Assembly: GCF_005771675.1 (NCBI RefSeq)
Contig: NZ_VAJM01000001.1
Location: forward strand, 124,001 to 188,000
DNA: 64,000 nt
Direction: 5' to 3'
Source of the DNA: Hymenobacter jeollabukensis
GTDB taxonomy: Bacteria > Bacteroidota > Bacteroidia > Cytophagales > Hymenobacteraceae
The notes beneath the pieces are model-generated. The model saw nothing but the letters and a program-made list of their open reading frames with translations. It searched no databases and was not told the DNA's origin. The translations under genes and the position numbers were made by a program. Within the stretch, counting starts at the first letter, position 1, and every line of letters starts with the position of its first letter. This document shows, piece by piece, positions 8,900 through 18,004 of the stretch.

Positions 8900-8911
8900 A
8901 GGGCGGTAAAG

Positions 8912-10027
8912 CTACGCGCTGACGGACGCCGGCGCCAGTGGGTGGGCTGCCGCCAGCGCGGCGGGCACCGGCGTAACCCGGGCAGCTTCGTCGTGCAGGA
9001 GCAGGTGCGCCCGAAATTCCGCACCGTCGGGCCCGGCCTGCAGCTCGTGGCGGCCAGCATAAAGCAGCTGCAGGCGGCGGCGCAGGTTACCCAGACCGAT
9101 GCCGCTGGTGGCGTCGGTTTGGTAGTCGTGGCGGCGGTTGGTGGCGGTGAATTCCACCCGGCCGGGCTGCAGGCGCAGGTGCAGGCGTACGGGCGCGGCG
9201 GGGTCGTCGAGCACGCCGTGCTTAAAGGCGTTTTCGACGAAAGGAATCAGCAGCAGCGGAGCCACGCGGTGGCCCGCCGGGTCGCCCTCCACGCTCAGCT
9301 CGGCGTTGAGGCGGCCCGAAAAGCGCAGGCGGTGCAGGGCCAGGAAGTTTTCCAGGTAGTCGATTTCCTCCTGCAGGTCCACGCGGCCGTCGGGCGTGTC
9401 GCGCAGCATGTAGCGCATCAGCTCCGACAGCTTCAGCAGGGCGCCAGCCAGCTCTTTGTCCGCCGCGTAGGCCCGGCCGAAGAGCATGTTGAGCGTGTTG
9501 TAGAGGAAGTGCGGGTTGATCTGCGTTTTGAGGAAGGCGGCCTCGGCGGCGCGCTTTTCCGCGGTGAGCTGGCGGGTTTCCCGCTCGCGGCGCAGGGTGG
9601 TTTCAGTTGTCCACGCCATGGCACTCAGCGCCAGCGGCAGCACCGCGTAGTAGGTGTTGTCGAGCAGGTAAAACCAGGCGGTGGTTTCGGCGCCGTAGTT
9701 GCGAAAACCGAGCACGGCCGGGTACAGGGCTTCTTCGAGCAGCGCCCGGGTGCCGGCAAACAGCAGCACGGCCCCGAGCAAACCCAGCGCCAGCCGGGGC
9801 AGGCGCCCCGGGTGCAGCCAGCGTGGGTACACCAGCAGGTAGCAGCAATAAAAGGCCACCATGCGCGCAGTCAGGAAAGACGCTTGCAGCCACAGCTTGG
9901 TGGTCAGGGTGCTGCCGCCCGGCTTGGGCTCGAACAGCAGCCAGTCGCCGAGCAGCACGTAGCCGACGTAGGCCAGCCACAGCAGCACGTGCCAGCGCAG
10001 GGCAGATTTGGGGGTGAACGGGGGCAT
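8912..10027 (-). CDS. LytS-type sensor histidine kinase
   Basis: A 371-residue membrane kinase. Four hydrophobic segments occupy residues ~10-150, followed by a short coiled coil (TLRRERETRQLTAEKRAAEA) and the His_kinase domain with phosphoacceptor His173 in NPHFLYNTLN. The ATPase region has PFVENAFKHG (N box) and a GIGLGNLRRRL glycine-rich loop. It lacks a periplasmic sensor domain, so the stimulus may be sensed in the membrane. It is the first gene of an operon with the LytTR regulator and has a consensus -7 element 22 bp upstream of its start. Confidence 0.95.
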   Translation of the reverse strand: MPPFTPKSALRWHVLLWLAYVGYVLLGDWLLFEPKPGGSTLTTKLWLQASFLTARMVAFYCCYLLVYPRWLHPGRLPRLALGLLGAVLLFAGTRALLEEALYPAVLGFRNYGAETTAWFYLLDNTYYAVLPLALSAMAWTTETTLRRERETRQLTAEKRAAEAAFLKTQINPHFLYNTLNMLFGRAYAADKELAGALLKLSELMRYMLRDTPDGRVDLQEEIDYLENFLALHRLRFSGRLNAELSVEGDPAGHRVAPLLLIPFVENAFKHGVLDDPAAPVRLHLRLQPGRVEFTATNRRHDYQTDATSGIGLGNLRRRLQLLYAGRHELQAGPDGAEFRAHLLLHDEAARVTPVPAALAAAHPLAPASVSA

Positions 10028-10049
10028 GGCGCAGCAAAACGGCGAAGCC

Positions 10050-10057
10050 CAAAGCTA
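10050..10057 (-). promoter_or_regulatory. promoter -7 element TAGCTTTG for the LytS/LytTR operon
   Basis: Read on the minus strand this is an exact TAnnTTTG match. It leaves a leader of roughly 15-20 nt before the kinase start at 10027. Between here and the divergent receptor gene at 10258 there is also a short hairpin (7-bp arms at 10145-10151 and 10157-10163), a possible operator. Confidence 0.6.
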
Positions 10058-10257
10058 CCGGCCGGGCCGAAATCCACGGCATTTTTTACGCCAGTGGCCG
10101 ATTTGGCCGGGGCAGTGGGCCGAGCGGGCGGGTCAACGGGGTCAAACTCCGGCCGGCGGAGTTACCCCTCGTTCGGGGCCGGTGGGATAATCTTTTTTCG
10201 GCGCGGCGCCGGGCCGGGGACTTTTGAGCCGTCCAACCGCACCAGCCCCGTTCCGTC

Positions 10258-12681
10258 ATGTGCCAACGCCTACTCGTTCTCCGGCTTAGCCTTCTTTCCC
10301 TCACTGCCCTGGCCCTGAGCGCGGTGCTGAGTTCGGCCGCGCGGGCCCAGGTGCCGGTGCGCGGCGCCTTGCAGGATGCCGCCGGCCAGCCCCTGCCCTT
10401 CGCCACCGCCGTGCTACTGCACCTGCCCGACTCGGCCGTAAGCAGCGTACAGACGGCCGACGCGCGGGGCGCTTTCACCTTCGAGCGGGTGACGGCCGGG
10501 CCCTACTGCCTGAAGGCCCTGCTGCTGGGCTACCGGCCGCAGCGCTACGGCTTTTCGGTAAGCACGCAGCCGCTCGCCCTGCCCGCCCTGCGCCTGCCCA
10601 GCGCCACCACGGCCCTGAGCGAAGTGGTGGTGGAAGGCCGCCCGCCGGTGCTGGAGCAGCACGCCGACCGCACCGTGGTGAACGTGGACCGCCTCAACTC
10701 CGCCGGCGACAACGCCCTGGAGCTGCTACGCCGGGCTCCCGGCGTGACCCTCGACAAGGACGACCAGGTGCAGTACCGCGGCAGCGGCAGCGTACTGGTG
10801 CTCATCGACGGCAAGCAGACCTACATGAGCGGAGCCGCGCTCAGCAACTACCTCAAGTCCCTGCCCGCCTCAGCCATCAGCCAGATCGAGCTGCTGCCCA
10901 ACCCGCCCGCCTCGCTCGACGCGGCCGGTACGGCGGGCGTCATCAACCTGCGCACCCAGCGCAGCCCGCGGCCGGGCCTCACGGGCACGGCCACCGCCAG
11001 CGGCGGCTACGGGCGCTACGAAAAAGGCTCGGGCGGCGTGAACCTGGCCTACAACGCGGGCCGGGTGCGCACCTTCGGGCGGGTTGATCTGACGCACTCC
11101 AACTCCTTCAACAACCTCGATATCCGCCGCCAGATCCGCGACACCGTTTTTGCCCAGCAGAAGTACTGGCACCCGGTCTACAACGGCCTGAACTACGCCG
11201 CCGGGGCCGAGGTGCCGCTGAGCCCGCGCCAAACGCTGGGCGGGCAGGTGCGCGGCGCCCTCGACCACACCACGGCGCTGTCGACGGGCAGCTCGGTGGC
11301 CACGGCGCCCGACGGCCGGGTGGCCGGCACCGTGTCGCTCCACAACCCTTCCACCAGCCGCAGCCGCGACCGGGCCCTGAACCTGAACTATCGCCTCGCC
11401 CTCGACAGCGCCGGCCGCGAGCTGACCGCCGACGCCGACCTGATTCAGTACCGCAGCCGCATGGACCAGAGCTACCAGGTAACGAGCAGCACGCCCGCCA
11501 CCGAGGGCGCGCTCAGCGGGCAGCAGCGCAGCGACCAGGGCGCCGACGTCGTCATCCGGGCCCTCAAAACCGACTACGTACACCCCGTGGCCGGCAGCAG
11601 CTGGCGGGCCGAAGCCGGCGCCAAGGCCAGCTGGGTCACCACCCGCAGCTTCCTCGACTTCGAGCAGCTGCTGGACGAACAGTGGCGCCGGGACCCGCAG
11701 CGCACCGACCGGTTCCGCTACGACGAAACCATTACGGCCGGCTACGCCACGCTGAGCACCACCTGGGGCGGCCTGGAGCTGAAAGCCGGTCTGCGCGGCG
11801 AGCATACGCACGCGGTGGGCGCTTCGGCCAGCACCGGCCAGCGCGTGGCGCGCAACTACTTCCAGCTCTTCCCCACGGTGTTTGCCAGCTACAAGCTCGG
11901 TGACAACGACCAGCTGGGTTTGTCGGGCGGGCGGCGCATTAGCCGGCCTTCGTACCAGAGCCTGAACCCCTTCGTGACCTACACCGACGCCTACACCGCC
12001 CTGCAGGGCAATCCGTTTCTGGCTCCGTCGCTGGCCCGCTCCCTGGTGCTGAATTACACCCACCGCAACTTTCAGGTGCTGAGTTTGAGCTACCTGCTCG
12101 AAACCAACGTGGTCAGCCAGGTAGCCTACCAGAACGACCAGACCAAGGTCACGACCACCGTGCGCCAGAACCTGGACCGGGCCCTGACACTCACGCTCAC
12201 CTCGGGCGGACACACCGACGTGAGCCCGGCCTGGGGCATGGACAACGAGCTGGAAGGCAGCTACAACGCCGTCACCTCACGCCTGGAAGGCAGCCCCGTG
12301 CAGCTGCGGCGGTTTTCCCTGTCGGCCTCATCGAACCACACCATCCGGCTGCCGCGCGGCTACCAGGTGCTGGTGAGCGGCAGCTACGGCTCGCCCAGCG
12401 TGCAGGGGCTGTTCTACACCCGCAGCTACGCCAACCTCACGCTGGGCGCCAAAAAGCAGCTCTGGCACGAGCGGGTCACGCTGGGCCTGCGCCTGAGCGA
12501 CGTATTCGGCACCAGCCGCTTCCGCAGCACCATGGATTACAACAACATCCGCATGAGCTGGAACAACCAGTGGGAAAGCCGGCGCCTCTCGCTCACCTTC
12601 ACCTGCAAGCTCGGCAGCGGCCGCACCCACAACAGCCGCACCCGCGGCAGCGCCGACGAAGAAAGCCGCGCCGGCCACTAG
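10258..12681 (+). CDS. outer membrane beta-barrel protein, TonB-receptor type with carboxypeptidase-like N-domain
   Basis: An 807-residue outer membrane protein. A signal peptide ends near AARAQ (residue ~30). A carboxypeptidase regulatory-like (CarboxypepD_reg) domain follows (VRGALQDAAGQPLPFATAVLL begins it; the segment is split here as two parts), then a plug domain at about 125-215 (LLRRAPGVTLD, VLIDGKQTYMSG) and a long C-terminal beta-barrel with alternating aromatic strands. This is the OMP_b-brl_3 family common in Bacteroidota; many are receptors of unknown ligand. No SusD partner lies next to it. The LytS/LytTR operon is divergent and may control it. No hydrolase or ligand-specific neighbour is present. 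Confidence 0.9.
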   Translation: MCQRLLVLRLSLLSLTALALSAVLSSAARAQVPVRGALQDAAGQPLPFATAVLLHLPDSAVSSVQTADARGAFTFERVTAGPYCLKALLLGYRPQRYGFSVSTQPLALPALRLPSATTALSEVVVEGRPPVLEQHADRTVVNVDRLNSAGDNALELLRRAPGVTLDKDDQVQYRGSGSVLVLIDGKQTYMSGAALSNYLKSLPASAISQIELLPNPPASLDAAGTAGVINLRTQRSPRPGLTGTATASGGYGRYEKGSGGVNLAYNAGRVRTFGRVDLTHSNSFNNLDIRRQIRDTVFAQQKYWHPVYNGLNYAAGAEVPLSPRQTLGGQVRGALDHTTALSTGSSVATAPDGRVAGTVSLHNPSTSRSRDRALNLNYRLALDSAGRELTADADLIQYRSRMDQSYQVTSSTPATEGALSGQQRSDQGADVVIRALKTDYVHPVAGSSWRAEAGAKASWVTTRSFLDFEQLLDEQWRRDPQRTDRFRYDETITAGYATLSTTWGGLELKAGLRGEHTHAVGASASTGQRVARNYFQLFPTVFASYKLGDNDQLGLSGGRRISRPSYQSLNPFVTYTDAYTALQGNPFLAPSLARSLVLNYTHRNFQVLSLSYLLETNVVSQVAYQNDQTKVTTTVRQNLDRALTLTLTSGGHTDVSPAWGMDNELEGSYNAVTSRLEGSPVQLRRFSLSASSNHTIRLPRGYQVLVSGSYGSPSVQGLFYTRSYANLTLGAKKQLWHERVTLGLRLSDVFGTSRFRSTMDYNNIRMSWNNQWESRRLSLTFTCKLGSGRTHNSRTRGSADEESRAGH

Positions 12682-12785
12682 CCGCGGGGCCGACTTGCGC
12701 CCAGGCCGTTTGCCGCCGATATTTCGGTGTCCCAGTAGCTGCGCGCGCACTTTGGGCCCGCCGCCGACGTTGGGGCAGCTAGTCT

Positions 12786-13949
12786 ATGAAACCTACCCGG
12801 CTTTCCCCATCCCTGCGTTATTTCGGCGGCTTTGCGAGTCTGGCCGCCCTGCTGCTGGCCGCGCCGGCCCAGGCGCAGCAAGCCCCGTCCCTGGCCGGCA
12901 TCTGGCAGGGCGTCGAAACGGACACCGACGAGCCGGGCTCCACCTGGCCGGCCCTGATGCGCATCCAGAGCGGGAAGGGCAGCAGTCTGTTCGGGGTGCT
13001 CTACCAGGAGGCCGGCGGCCGGCCGGGCGTCACCGTCACGTTTCAGGTGCTGGCCTCCCGCACCGCTACCGGCCTGCGCCTCGACCAGGTGCGCAAGCTC
13101 AACGAAACCGGCCGCACCCCCGGCAGCTACTGGTGCGAGGGCCTCATCACCTTCAGCTACGACGCGCAGGAGGAGAAGCTGACCGGCCGCGCCACCTACG
13201 ACCCCGTCGGCACCTGCAACCACGGTAACTTCACGCTCTACCGCGTCAAGCTGAAATCGGCCGCCACGGTGCCGGCCGCTACCGCCACCACCCTTCGCGT
13301 ATCGGGCCGCGCGGTGCGCTGGTACGCCGATGCCGAGCTGAAGCAGCCCCTGGCCAGCGGCAACGAGTACCGCACCAGGCTCAGCAAAACCACCACTTTC
13401 TACATCACCCAGGGCTACTACCCCACCCGCGAAAGCGCCGTGGTGCCCATCACGGTGAAAGTCGGCGGCACTGCGCCCGCCCCGAAACCAGCCGCCCCCA
13501 AACCCACCGCGCCCCCGGTAGCCGCCACCCGCCCCACGGCCCAGCCGCCCCTGCCTCCGCTCGATACTGCCCACCGCAGGCCCACCCCGGCTCCCACGCC
13601 CGCGCCGCCCATAGTCACGGAGCAGCCCGTGGCCCTGCCCACGGTACTCTTCAAGCTGGGCACCGCCGAGCTGCTGGCCGACGGCCTGCCGGCCCTGAAC
13701 CAGCTGGCCGCCGAGCTGCACCAGCGGCCCGCGCTGCGCCTGCAGATTGCCGGCCACACCGACCGCGTGGGCGAGCCGCAGAAAAACCTGGTGCTGAGTG
13801 AGCAGCGCGCCGAAGCCGTGAAGGCGTACTTGATCAAGGCCGGCATCGACGCCACGCGCCTAAGCACCATCGGCTACGGCGACGCTCGCCCCCTCTACCC
13901 CTCGCCCGACGCCCGCAACCGCCGCGTGGAGGTGTCCGAGGTGAAGTAA
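12786..13949 (+). CDS. OmpA family protein with N-terminal secreted domain
   Basis: A 387-residue envelope protein. A signal peptide ends at AQAQQ (about residue 28). Residues ~30-150 form a Bacteroidota secreted domain of unknown role (LAGIWQGVE ... FTLYRVKLK) with several cysteines that may pair. A Pro/Ala-rich linker (about 225-280) resembles a periplasm-spanning tether. The C-terminal OmpA domain, about 285-387, has the peptidoglycan-binding signature (IAGHTDRVG, NLVLSEQRAEAVKAYL, GYGDARPL, NRRVEV). It would anchor the N-domain to the cell wall. A strong bidirectional terminator follows. Confidence 0.9.
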   Translation: MKPTRLSPSLRYFGGFASLAALLLAAPAQAQQAPSLAGIWQGVETDTDEPGSTWPALMRIQSGKGSSLFGVLYQEAGGRPGVTVTFQVLASRTATGLRLDQVRKLNETGRTPGSYWCEGLITFSYDAQEEKLTGRATYDPVGTCNHGNFTLYRVKLKSAATVPAATATTLRVSGRAVRWYADAELKQPLASGNEYRTRLSKTTTFYITQGYYPTRESAVVPITVKVGGTAPAPKPAAPKPTAPPVAATRPTAQPPLPPLDTAHRRPTPAPTPAPPIVTEQPVALPTVLFKLGTAELLADGLPALNQLAAELHQRPALRLQIAGHTDRVGEPQKNLVLSEQRAEAVKAYLIKAGIDATRLSTIGYGDARPLYPSPDARNRRVEVSEVK

Positions 13950-13955
13950 GAAACG

Positions 13956-13996
13956 GCAAACGGCCCGCCCCGGAACTACCGGGGCGGGCCGTTTGC
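13956..13996. terminator. bidirectional terminator between convergent genes
   Basis: Perfect 18-bp stem (13956-13973 with 13979-13996) around a 5-base loop; the arm ends are GCAAA and TTTGC. It sits between the OmpA gene (+) and the M64 peptidase gene (-), both ending toward it. Confidence 0.8.
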
Positions 13997-14014
13997 TTAG
14001 CGGACCGGTGTCCG

Positions 14015-15415
14015 TTACTCTTTCACGAGCTGCCGGCTGATGCGGGCCCCGTCGATGTCGAGCAGCAGTCGGTAGCTGCCGGGGCGGCGCAGGCCCAGCT
14101 CGGCGGCCGTAAAGCGCCACTGGTGCGTGCCCGCAGCGGCAGCCGGCTCCTGCACCAGGGTGCGCAGACGGCGGCCGGTTTCGTCGAGCACGGTTACCGT
14201 CACCGGGGCCGGGCGGCTGAGCTTGTAGCTCAGGTTCAGCGCGTCGGTTACCGGGTTGGGGTAAGTTTCGAGCTGGTACTCAAAGGTACTGGCCTGCAGG
14301 TGGGTACCGGTGGCGGTGTTGGTCACGGTCCACTGCGTCACGTAGGTGTGCTGGCTGAGGTGGGTGCTGGCGCGCGTCATGGCGGTGGTGTCCGTCACCT
14401 CGGCCCGGATGGTGTGCGTGCCGGTGTTCAAGGCCGTCAGCGGCACCGTCACCTGGCTGGTATTACGGGCCAGCAGGGCCCCGTCGCGCTGCCAGGTTAC
14501 GCGCAGGGTGTTCGGGGCGGGCGCCAGCAGCGTCAGGGCGAAGGGCACGGCGGCCGTGGGGTTGCTGATGGTGGCGGCGGCCGGGCTGAAGCCCTGCACC
14601 GGCCTCACCAGCGTGTGAATGCGCTCCACGAAAGCCTGACGGCACACGTCGCAGAACGCTACGCCCAGGAAGCGCATCTTGCAGTTCTGGTGCGGACGCT
14701 GCCAGGTCGGGCTTTCGGCGTGCGGATACACGCCCACGCCGTTGGTGCCCACCCAGGGCGCCCAGCGCACCAGCGTGGGGTTGGTCTGGGCGGTCATGTT
14801 CAGGCCTTCGCGGGCGTAGCTGGCCCCGGCCCAGTACTCGTCGATCAGCGAAGCAAACGAGTGCCCGATTTCGTGGATGCTGATTTCGCGGGCGCTGACG
14901 TTGACCGACGAGGTAGCCAGCGCCCCGCCCGAGCCCCCGTACTCGGTGGAGTTGACGAGCACGAAGGCCTGGTCGTAGAGCGGGAAGTTGGCCGCCAGCA
15001 CGCTGGCCACGGCACTGCTGCGCGTGGGCACCAGCAGCCGGTGAATGCCGCCCTGGTCGAAGCTGCTGCCGAAGTAGTTGTTGGGCGTGGCCAGCGGCAG
15101 GGCGCTGCAGTCGGCGGCCGTGCGCGGGTGCTTGGCCCCGGCATCCACCGAGGGCACCTGCACGGCAAACACGTTGAAGTAGCCCTGGTACTCGCGGAAG
15201 GGCGACTGGGCAAACATGCCCGTTACCACCCCGCGCACGTCGCTGAGGAACTGCGGCAGCTGGGCCGTCTGGTACCCGTCGCTGAGGAAAACTAGGTTGA
15301 TGCGCTGGTTGAGCGGGCCGGTTTTCACCAGCGTATCCACCGGGAAGGTCTGGCCGAAGGCTGCCCGGCTGAGCAGCAGGCAAAAGAGCACGAAAAGGGA
15401 GTAGCGTGTTTTCAT
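14015..15415 (-). CDS. secreted M64 family metallopeptidase with T9SS sorting domain
   Basis: A 466-residue secreted zinc peptidase. A signal peptide ends near AAFGQ (residue 22). The M64 (IgA peptidase-like) catalytic domain covers about 25-270, starting with INLVFLSDGY; the zinc motif HEIGH starts at His181 and is followed by FASLIDEY. An Ig-like region spans ~275-370. The last ~80 residues (YPNPVTDALNLSY ... GSYRLLLDIDG ... QLVKE) form a type A type IX secretion C-terminal domain. M64 members cleave immunoglobulin A in pathogens; in an environmental bacterium the substrate is unknown. It overlaps the upstream lipoprotein gene by 4 bp, so the two are translationally coupled. Confidence 0.93.
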   Translation of the reverse strand: MKTRYSLFVLFCLLLSRAAFGQTFPVDTLVKTGPLNQRINLVFLSDGYQTAQLPQFLSDVRGVVTGMFAQSPFREYQGYFNVFAVQVPSVDAGAKHPRTAADCSALPLATPNNYFGSSFDQGGIHRLLVPTRSSAVASVLAANFPLYDQAFVLVNSTEYGGSGGALATSSVNVSAREISIHEIGHSFASLIDEYWAGASYAREGLNMTAQTNPTLVRWAPWVGTNGVGVYPHAESPTWQRPHQNCKMRFLGVAFCDVCRQAFVERIHTLVRPVQGFSPAAATISNPTAAVPFALTLLAPAPNTLRVTWQRDGALLARNTSQVTVPLTALNTGTHTIRAEVTDTTAMTRASTHLSQHTYVTQWTVTNTATGTHLQASTFEYQLETYPNPVTDALNLSYKLSRPAPVTVTVLDETGRRLRTLVQEPAAAAGTHQWRFTAAELGLRRPGSYRLLLDIDGARISRQLVKE

Positions 15416-15924
15416 GGGCGAGCTGGTAAAGTGAAGTCAGTGGTTTTCACCGACCGGCGGTTGACAAATTCCTCCACGCGCACGGTTTTGGTCGTTGCGG
15501 CCAACGTCATGCGCACAAAAAACTCGGCTTCGGGCAGGCTCACTTCCTGGCGCCGCAACTGGCCCTCGGCCCCGGCGGTTTCCACGGCCCGGCGCAGCGG
15601 GTGCTCCACCGCGGTTGAGCTGAGCACTTCCCGGCTAGCCCCGAGCTGGGCTATGGTCAGGTAATCCGGCATTTCGCTGGCGCCCGCGGGGGCCGCCTTC
15701 GGGGCTCCGGCGGCCACGGTGCTCTTGAGCAGGGTAATTGTGGCCGGTCCGTTGGCAACGGCCGTGGCCTTGAAGGACAAAAACACCATTTCGGGCCGGG
15801 CCGTGGCGGCGGGCCCTGCCAACGTGGAAGCCGTAAACTGATGCTGAGCCGCGGGCGGACGGTGGCAACCGGCCAGCAGGCCGCCAAGCAGGGACAGCCA
15901 CAGCGCGAGAGGTAAAGCCGGCAT
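15412..15924 (-). CDS. hypothetical lipoprotein coupled to the M64 peptidase
   Basis: A 170-residue predicted lipoprotein: a hydrophobic N-terminus ends in LLAGC (lipobox). The mature part is mostly beta-strand-like with little sequence signature (PEMVFLSFKATAV ... KTVRVEEFVNRR). I do not recognise a family. It is the first gene of a two-gene operon; its stop overlaps the M64 start by 4 bp (ATGA), which suggests that the two products are made together and may interact at the envelope. It has a TACCTTTA promoter element 26 bp upstream of its start. Confidence 0.8.
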   Translation of the reverse strand: MPALPLALWLSLLGGLLAGCHRPPAAQHQFTASTLAGPAATARPEMVFLSFKATAVANGPATITLLKSTVAAGAPKAAPAGASEMPDYLTIAQLGASREVLSSTAVEHPLRRAVETAGAEGQLRRQEVSLPEAEFFVRMTLAATTKTVRVEEFVNRRSVKTTDFTLPARP

Positions 15925-15949
15925 AAAGTGAAGCGGTAAGATAATGAGC

Positions 15950-15957
15950 TAAAGGTA
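15950..15957 (-). promoter_or_regulatory. promoter -7 element TACCTTTA
   Basis: Seven of eight bases match TAnnTTTG on the minus strand. It is positioned to drive the lipoprotein-M64 operon with a leader of about 20-25 nt. Confidence 0.5.
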
Positions 15958-16142
15958 TCAGCAAACGAGTCGTTTTTGTACTCGCCCAAGGTAGTTTTGC
16001 TGGCCGCCTGAGCCGGGCAGGCCGAAAACCCTATCGGTCGTTTCCGCTTTCTGCCGACTTCCGCTCGTAGCCGAGGCAGCGTAACTTGGACCTTCCACCC
16101 ACCCGCCGCAGCGCCCCACGCCCTGCCGCCCACGTTTCTGCT

Positions 16143-16952
16143 ATGATCAGATTATTCCTGGCCCTACTCCTCGCCGCCCCGGCCGCTGTCTGCGCCCAAA
16201 CCACCGCTTGGCAGGGTAAGCAGTGCGCCGTGGTGCTGACCTACGACGACGCCATCGACGCCGACCTGGACCGCGTCGTTCCGGCCTTGGACTCGCTGAA
16301 GCTGCGCGGCACGTTCTACCTCATCGGCTCGTCGCCGGTGGTGGCCAAGCGCCTGCCGGAATGGCGCCGGGCGGCTCAAAAAGGCCACGAGCTGGGCAAC
16401 CACGCCCTCATGCACCCCTGCGACGGCACGCTGCCCGGCCGCTCGTTCGTCACGCCTGAAACCGACCTGAGCAAGTACACCGTGGCGCGGGCCGTCAGCG
16501 AAATCCGGGCGACCAACACGCTGCTCAGCGCCATCGACGGCCGCACGCGCCGCACCTTCGCCTACCCCTGCGGCGACCGAACCATCGGCGGCGTCGATTT
16601 CTACGAGCCGCTGCGGGGCGACTTCGTGGCCGCCCGCGGCGTGACCAAGGGGCTGCCCACCGCCGCCCAGGTCGACCTCACGAACGTGGCCTGCTACTCC
16701 ATCAACGGGCAGTCGGCCGAGTACATGCTGGACCTGGTCCGGCAGGCCCAGCAGACGCACACGCTGCTGGTGTTTCTGTTTCACGGCGTGGGCGGCGGCC
16801 ATTCGCTCAACGTCGACGCCAACGCCCACCGCCAGCTGCTGCGCTACCTCAAGGCCCACGAGCGGGACATCTGGGTGGCCCCACTGGTGGAAGTGGCCGA
16901 AAGCGTGAAGGCCCAGCAGGCTGGGGCAGCGCCGGGGAAACCGAGCCGGTAA
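16143..16952 (+). CDS. secreted polysaccharide deacetylase
   Basis: A 269-residue NodB-homology (carbohydrate esterase 4) protein with a signal peptide ending near VCAQT (residue ~19). The metal-binding Asp pair is in TYDDAIDAD; the second metal motif is HELGNHALMHP, matching the family H(S/T)xxxH. The arginine motif is TFAYPCGDR and the late His is in FLFHGVGG. These enzymes remove N- or O-acetyl groups from chitin, peptidoglycan or xylan; the target is unknown here. I chose the ATG at 16143 because it begins the signal peptide. A TAACTTGG element is 50-57 bp upstream. Confidence 0.92.
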   Translation: MIRLFLALLLAAPAAVCAQTTAWQGKQCAVVLTYDDAIDADLDRVVPALDSLKLRGTFYLIGSSPVVAKRLPEWRRAAQKGHELGNHALMHPCDGTLPGRSFVTPETDLSKYTVARAVSEIRATNTLLSAIDGRTRRTFAYPCGDRTIGGVDFYEPLRGDFVAARGVTKGLPTAAQVDLTNVACYSINGQSAEYMLDLVRQAQQTHTLLVFLFHGVGGGHSLNVDANAHRQLLRYLKAHERDIWVAPLVEVAESVKAQQAGAAPGKPSR

Positions 16953-17059
16953 CCCGGCTTCCGTTGCGGCAAAGGTCGCGGTGACAGCCGGCAGTAGCCC
17001 GGAGCCGTAATTGCGGGCAACGCCCCTATCTTCCTGCTCCGCAACCTTGCCTCTCACCC

Positions 17060-17725
17060 ATGCCCCACTCCCAGCCCGCCCCCAGCCAGTTCGAACTTCG
17101 CTTCGACCGCCCCGCCGAGCCCGCCAGCCCCGCGTCGGACTGGCCCTGGCCCCTGCCCGGTACCGCTGCCGCCGACCACGCGCCGCACGTGCTGGAGCTG
17201 ATTCGGCTGGAAACGCCGCTGGGCCCGATGATGGCCGGCGCCACCGCCGAGGGCGTGTGCCTGCTGGAGTTTTTTGAGCGGCGGGAGCTGCAAACGGAGC
17301 TACAGGACCTCGCCCAGCGCTTCAACGCCCGCGTGGTGGAGCGCGACAATGCCCACCTGCGGCAGCTGCGCGCCCAGCTCACCGAATACTTTGCCGGCGC
17401 CCGGCAGGAGTTTTCGGTGCCGCTCATCACGCCCGGCTCGGCGTTTCAGCAGCAGGTGTGGCAGGTGCTGCGGCAGATTCCGTATGGTCACACCCGCAGC
17501 TACGGACAGCAGGCCCTGGCCCTGAAAAAGCCCGAAGCCGTGCGCGCCGTGGCCGCCGCCAACGGGCAGAACCGCATTGCCATCGTCATTCCCTGCCACC
17601 GCGTCATCGGCGCCGACGGCAAGCTGACGGGCTACGCCGGCGGCCTCTGGCGCAAGCAGCGCCTGCTGGAGCTGGAGCAGCGGCACCGACAGCCCACGCC
17701 GGGCCAGCAGATAGCGCTGTTTTGA
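17060..17725 (+). CDS. ogt: methylated-DNA--protein-cysteine S-methyltransferase with N-terminal extension
   Basis: A 221-residue suicidal DNA repair protein that moves alkyl groups from O6-alkylguanine to its own cysteine. The acceptor Cys179 lies in the invariant IPCHRVIG motif, followed by LTGYAGGLWRKQRLLELE, as in Ogt/MGMT. The DNA-binding winged helix precedes it (FQQQVWQVLRQIPYGHTRSYG, quoted in part). The first ~45 residues are an extra Pro/Ala-rich extension before the usual N-domain (LIRLETPLGPMMAGA). No Ada-type AraC or zinc domain is present. Family assignment is firm; the exact name (ogt or mgt) is a convention. Confidence 0.93.
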   Translation: MPHSQPAPSQFELRFDRPAEPASPASDWPWPLPGTAAADHAPHVLELIRLETPLGPMMAGATAEGVCLLEFFERRELQTELQDLAQRFNARVVERDNAHLRQLRAQLTEYFAGARQEFSVPLITPGSAFQQQVWQVLRQIPYGHTRSYGQQALALKKPEAVRAVAAANGQNRIAIVIPCHRVIGADGKLTGYAGGLWRKQRLLELEQRHRQPTPGQQIALF

Positions 17726-17750
17726 TAGCAACCGGAGCGCCCATTAACAA

Positions 17751-17892
17751 CGTCAGGTCGAGCTTCCCAAGGCCCTGACGGACGGCGTCAACCAATCCCG
17801 CGGGCTGACGGCCCAAATAATTCTTCTCGTTGAACGAGGATTTTACTATCCGGCGTCAGCACGCGGGACGTCTCGACCAGCTCGACATGACC
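17751..17892. repeat. intergenic inverted-repeat element, family A copy 1
   Basis: Divergent member of a family also found at 22901-23009 and 48369-48474. It shares the internal block GGCGTCAGCACGCG and the ends GTCAGGTCGAG / CTCGACATGAC with the other copies. It fills most of the gap before the small peptide gene at 18005. Confidence 0.7.
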
Positions 17893-17957
17893 TCCCTTTC
17901 CCATCGTTCAAAGGCAAACAATGATGCATGCCTAACAATTATGTAACATTTGCGTAG

Positions 17958-17965
17958 TATCTTTG
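17958..17965 (+). promoter_or_regulatory. promoter -7 element TATCTTTG
   Basis: Exact TAnnTTTG match, 39 bp upstream of the ATG at 18005. It begins about 65 bp beyond the end of repeat copy A1. Confidence 0.65.
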
Positions 17966-18004
17966 CAGCAAGAACATGACATTCACCAACATACAACATA
18001 GACA

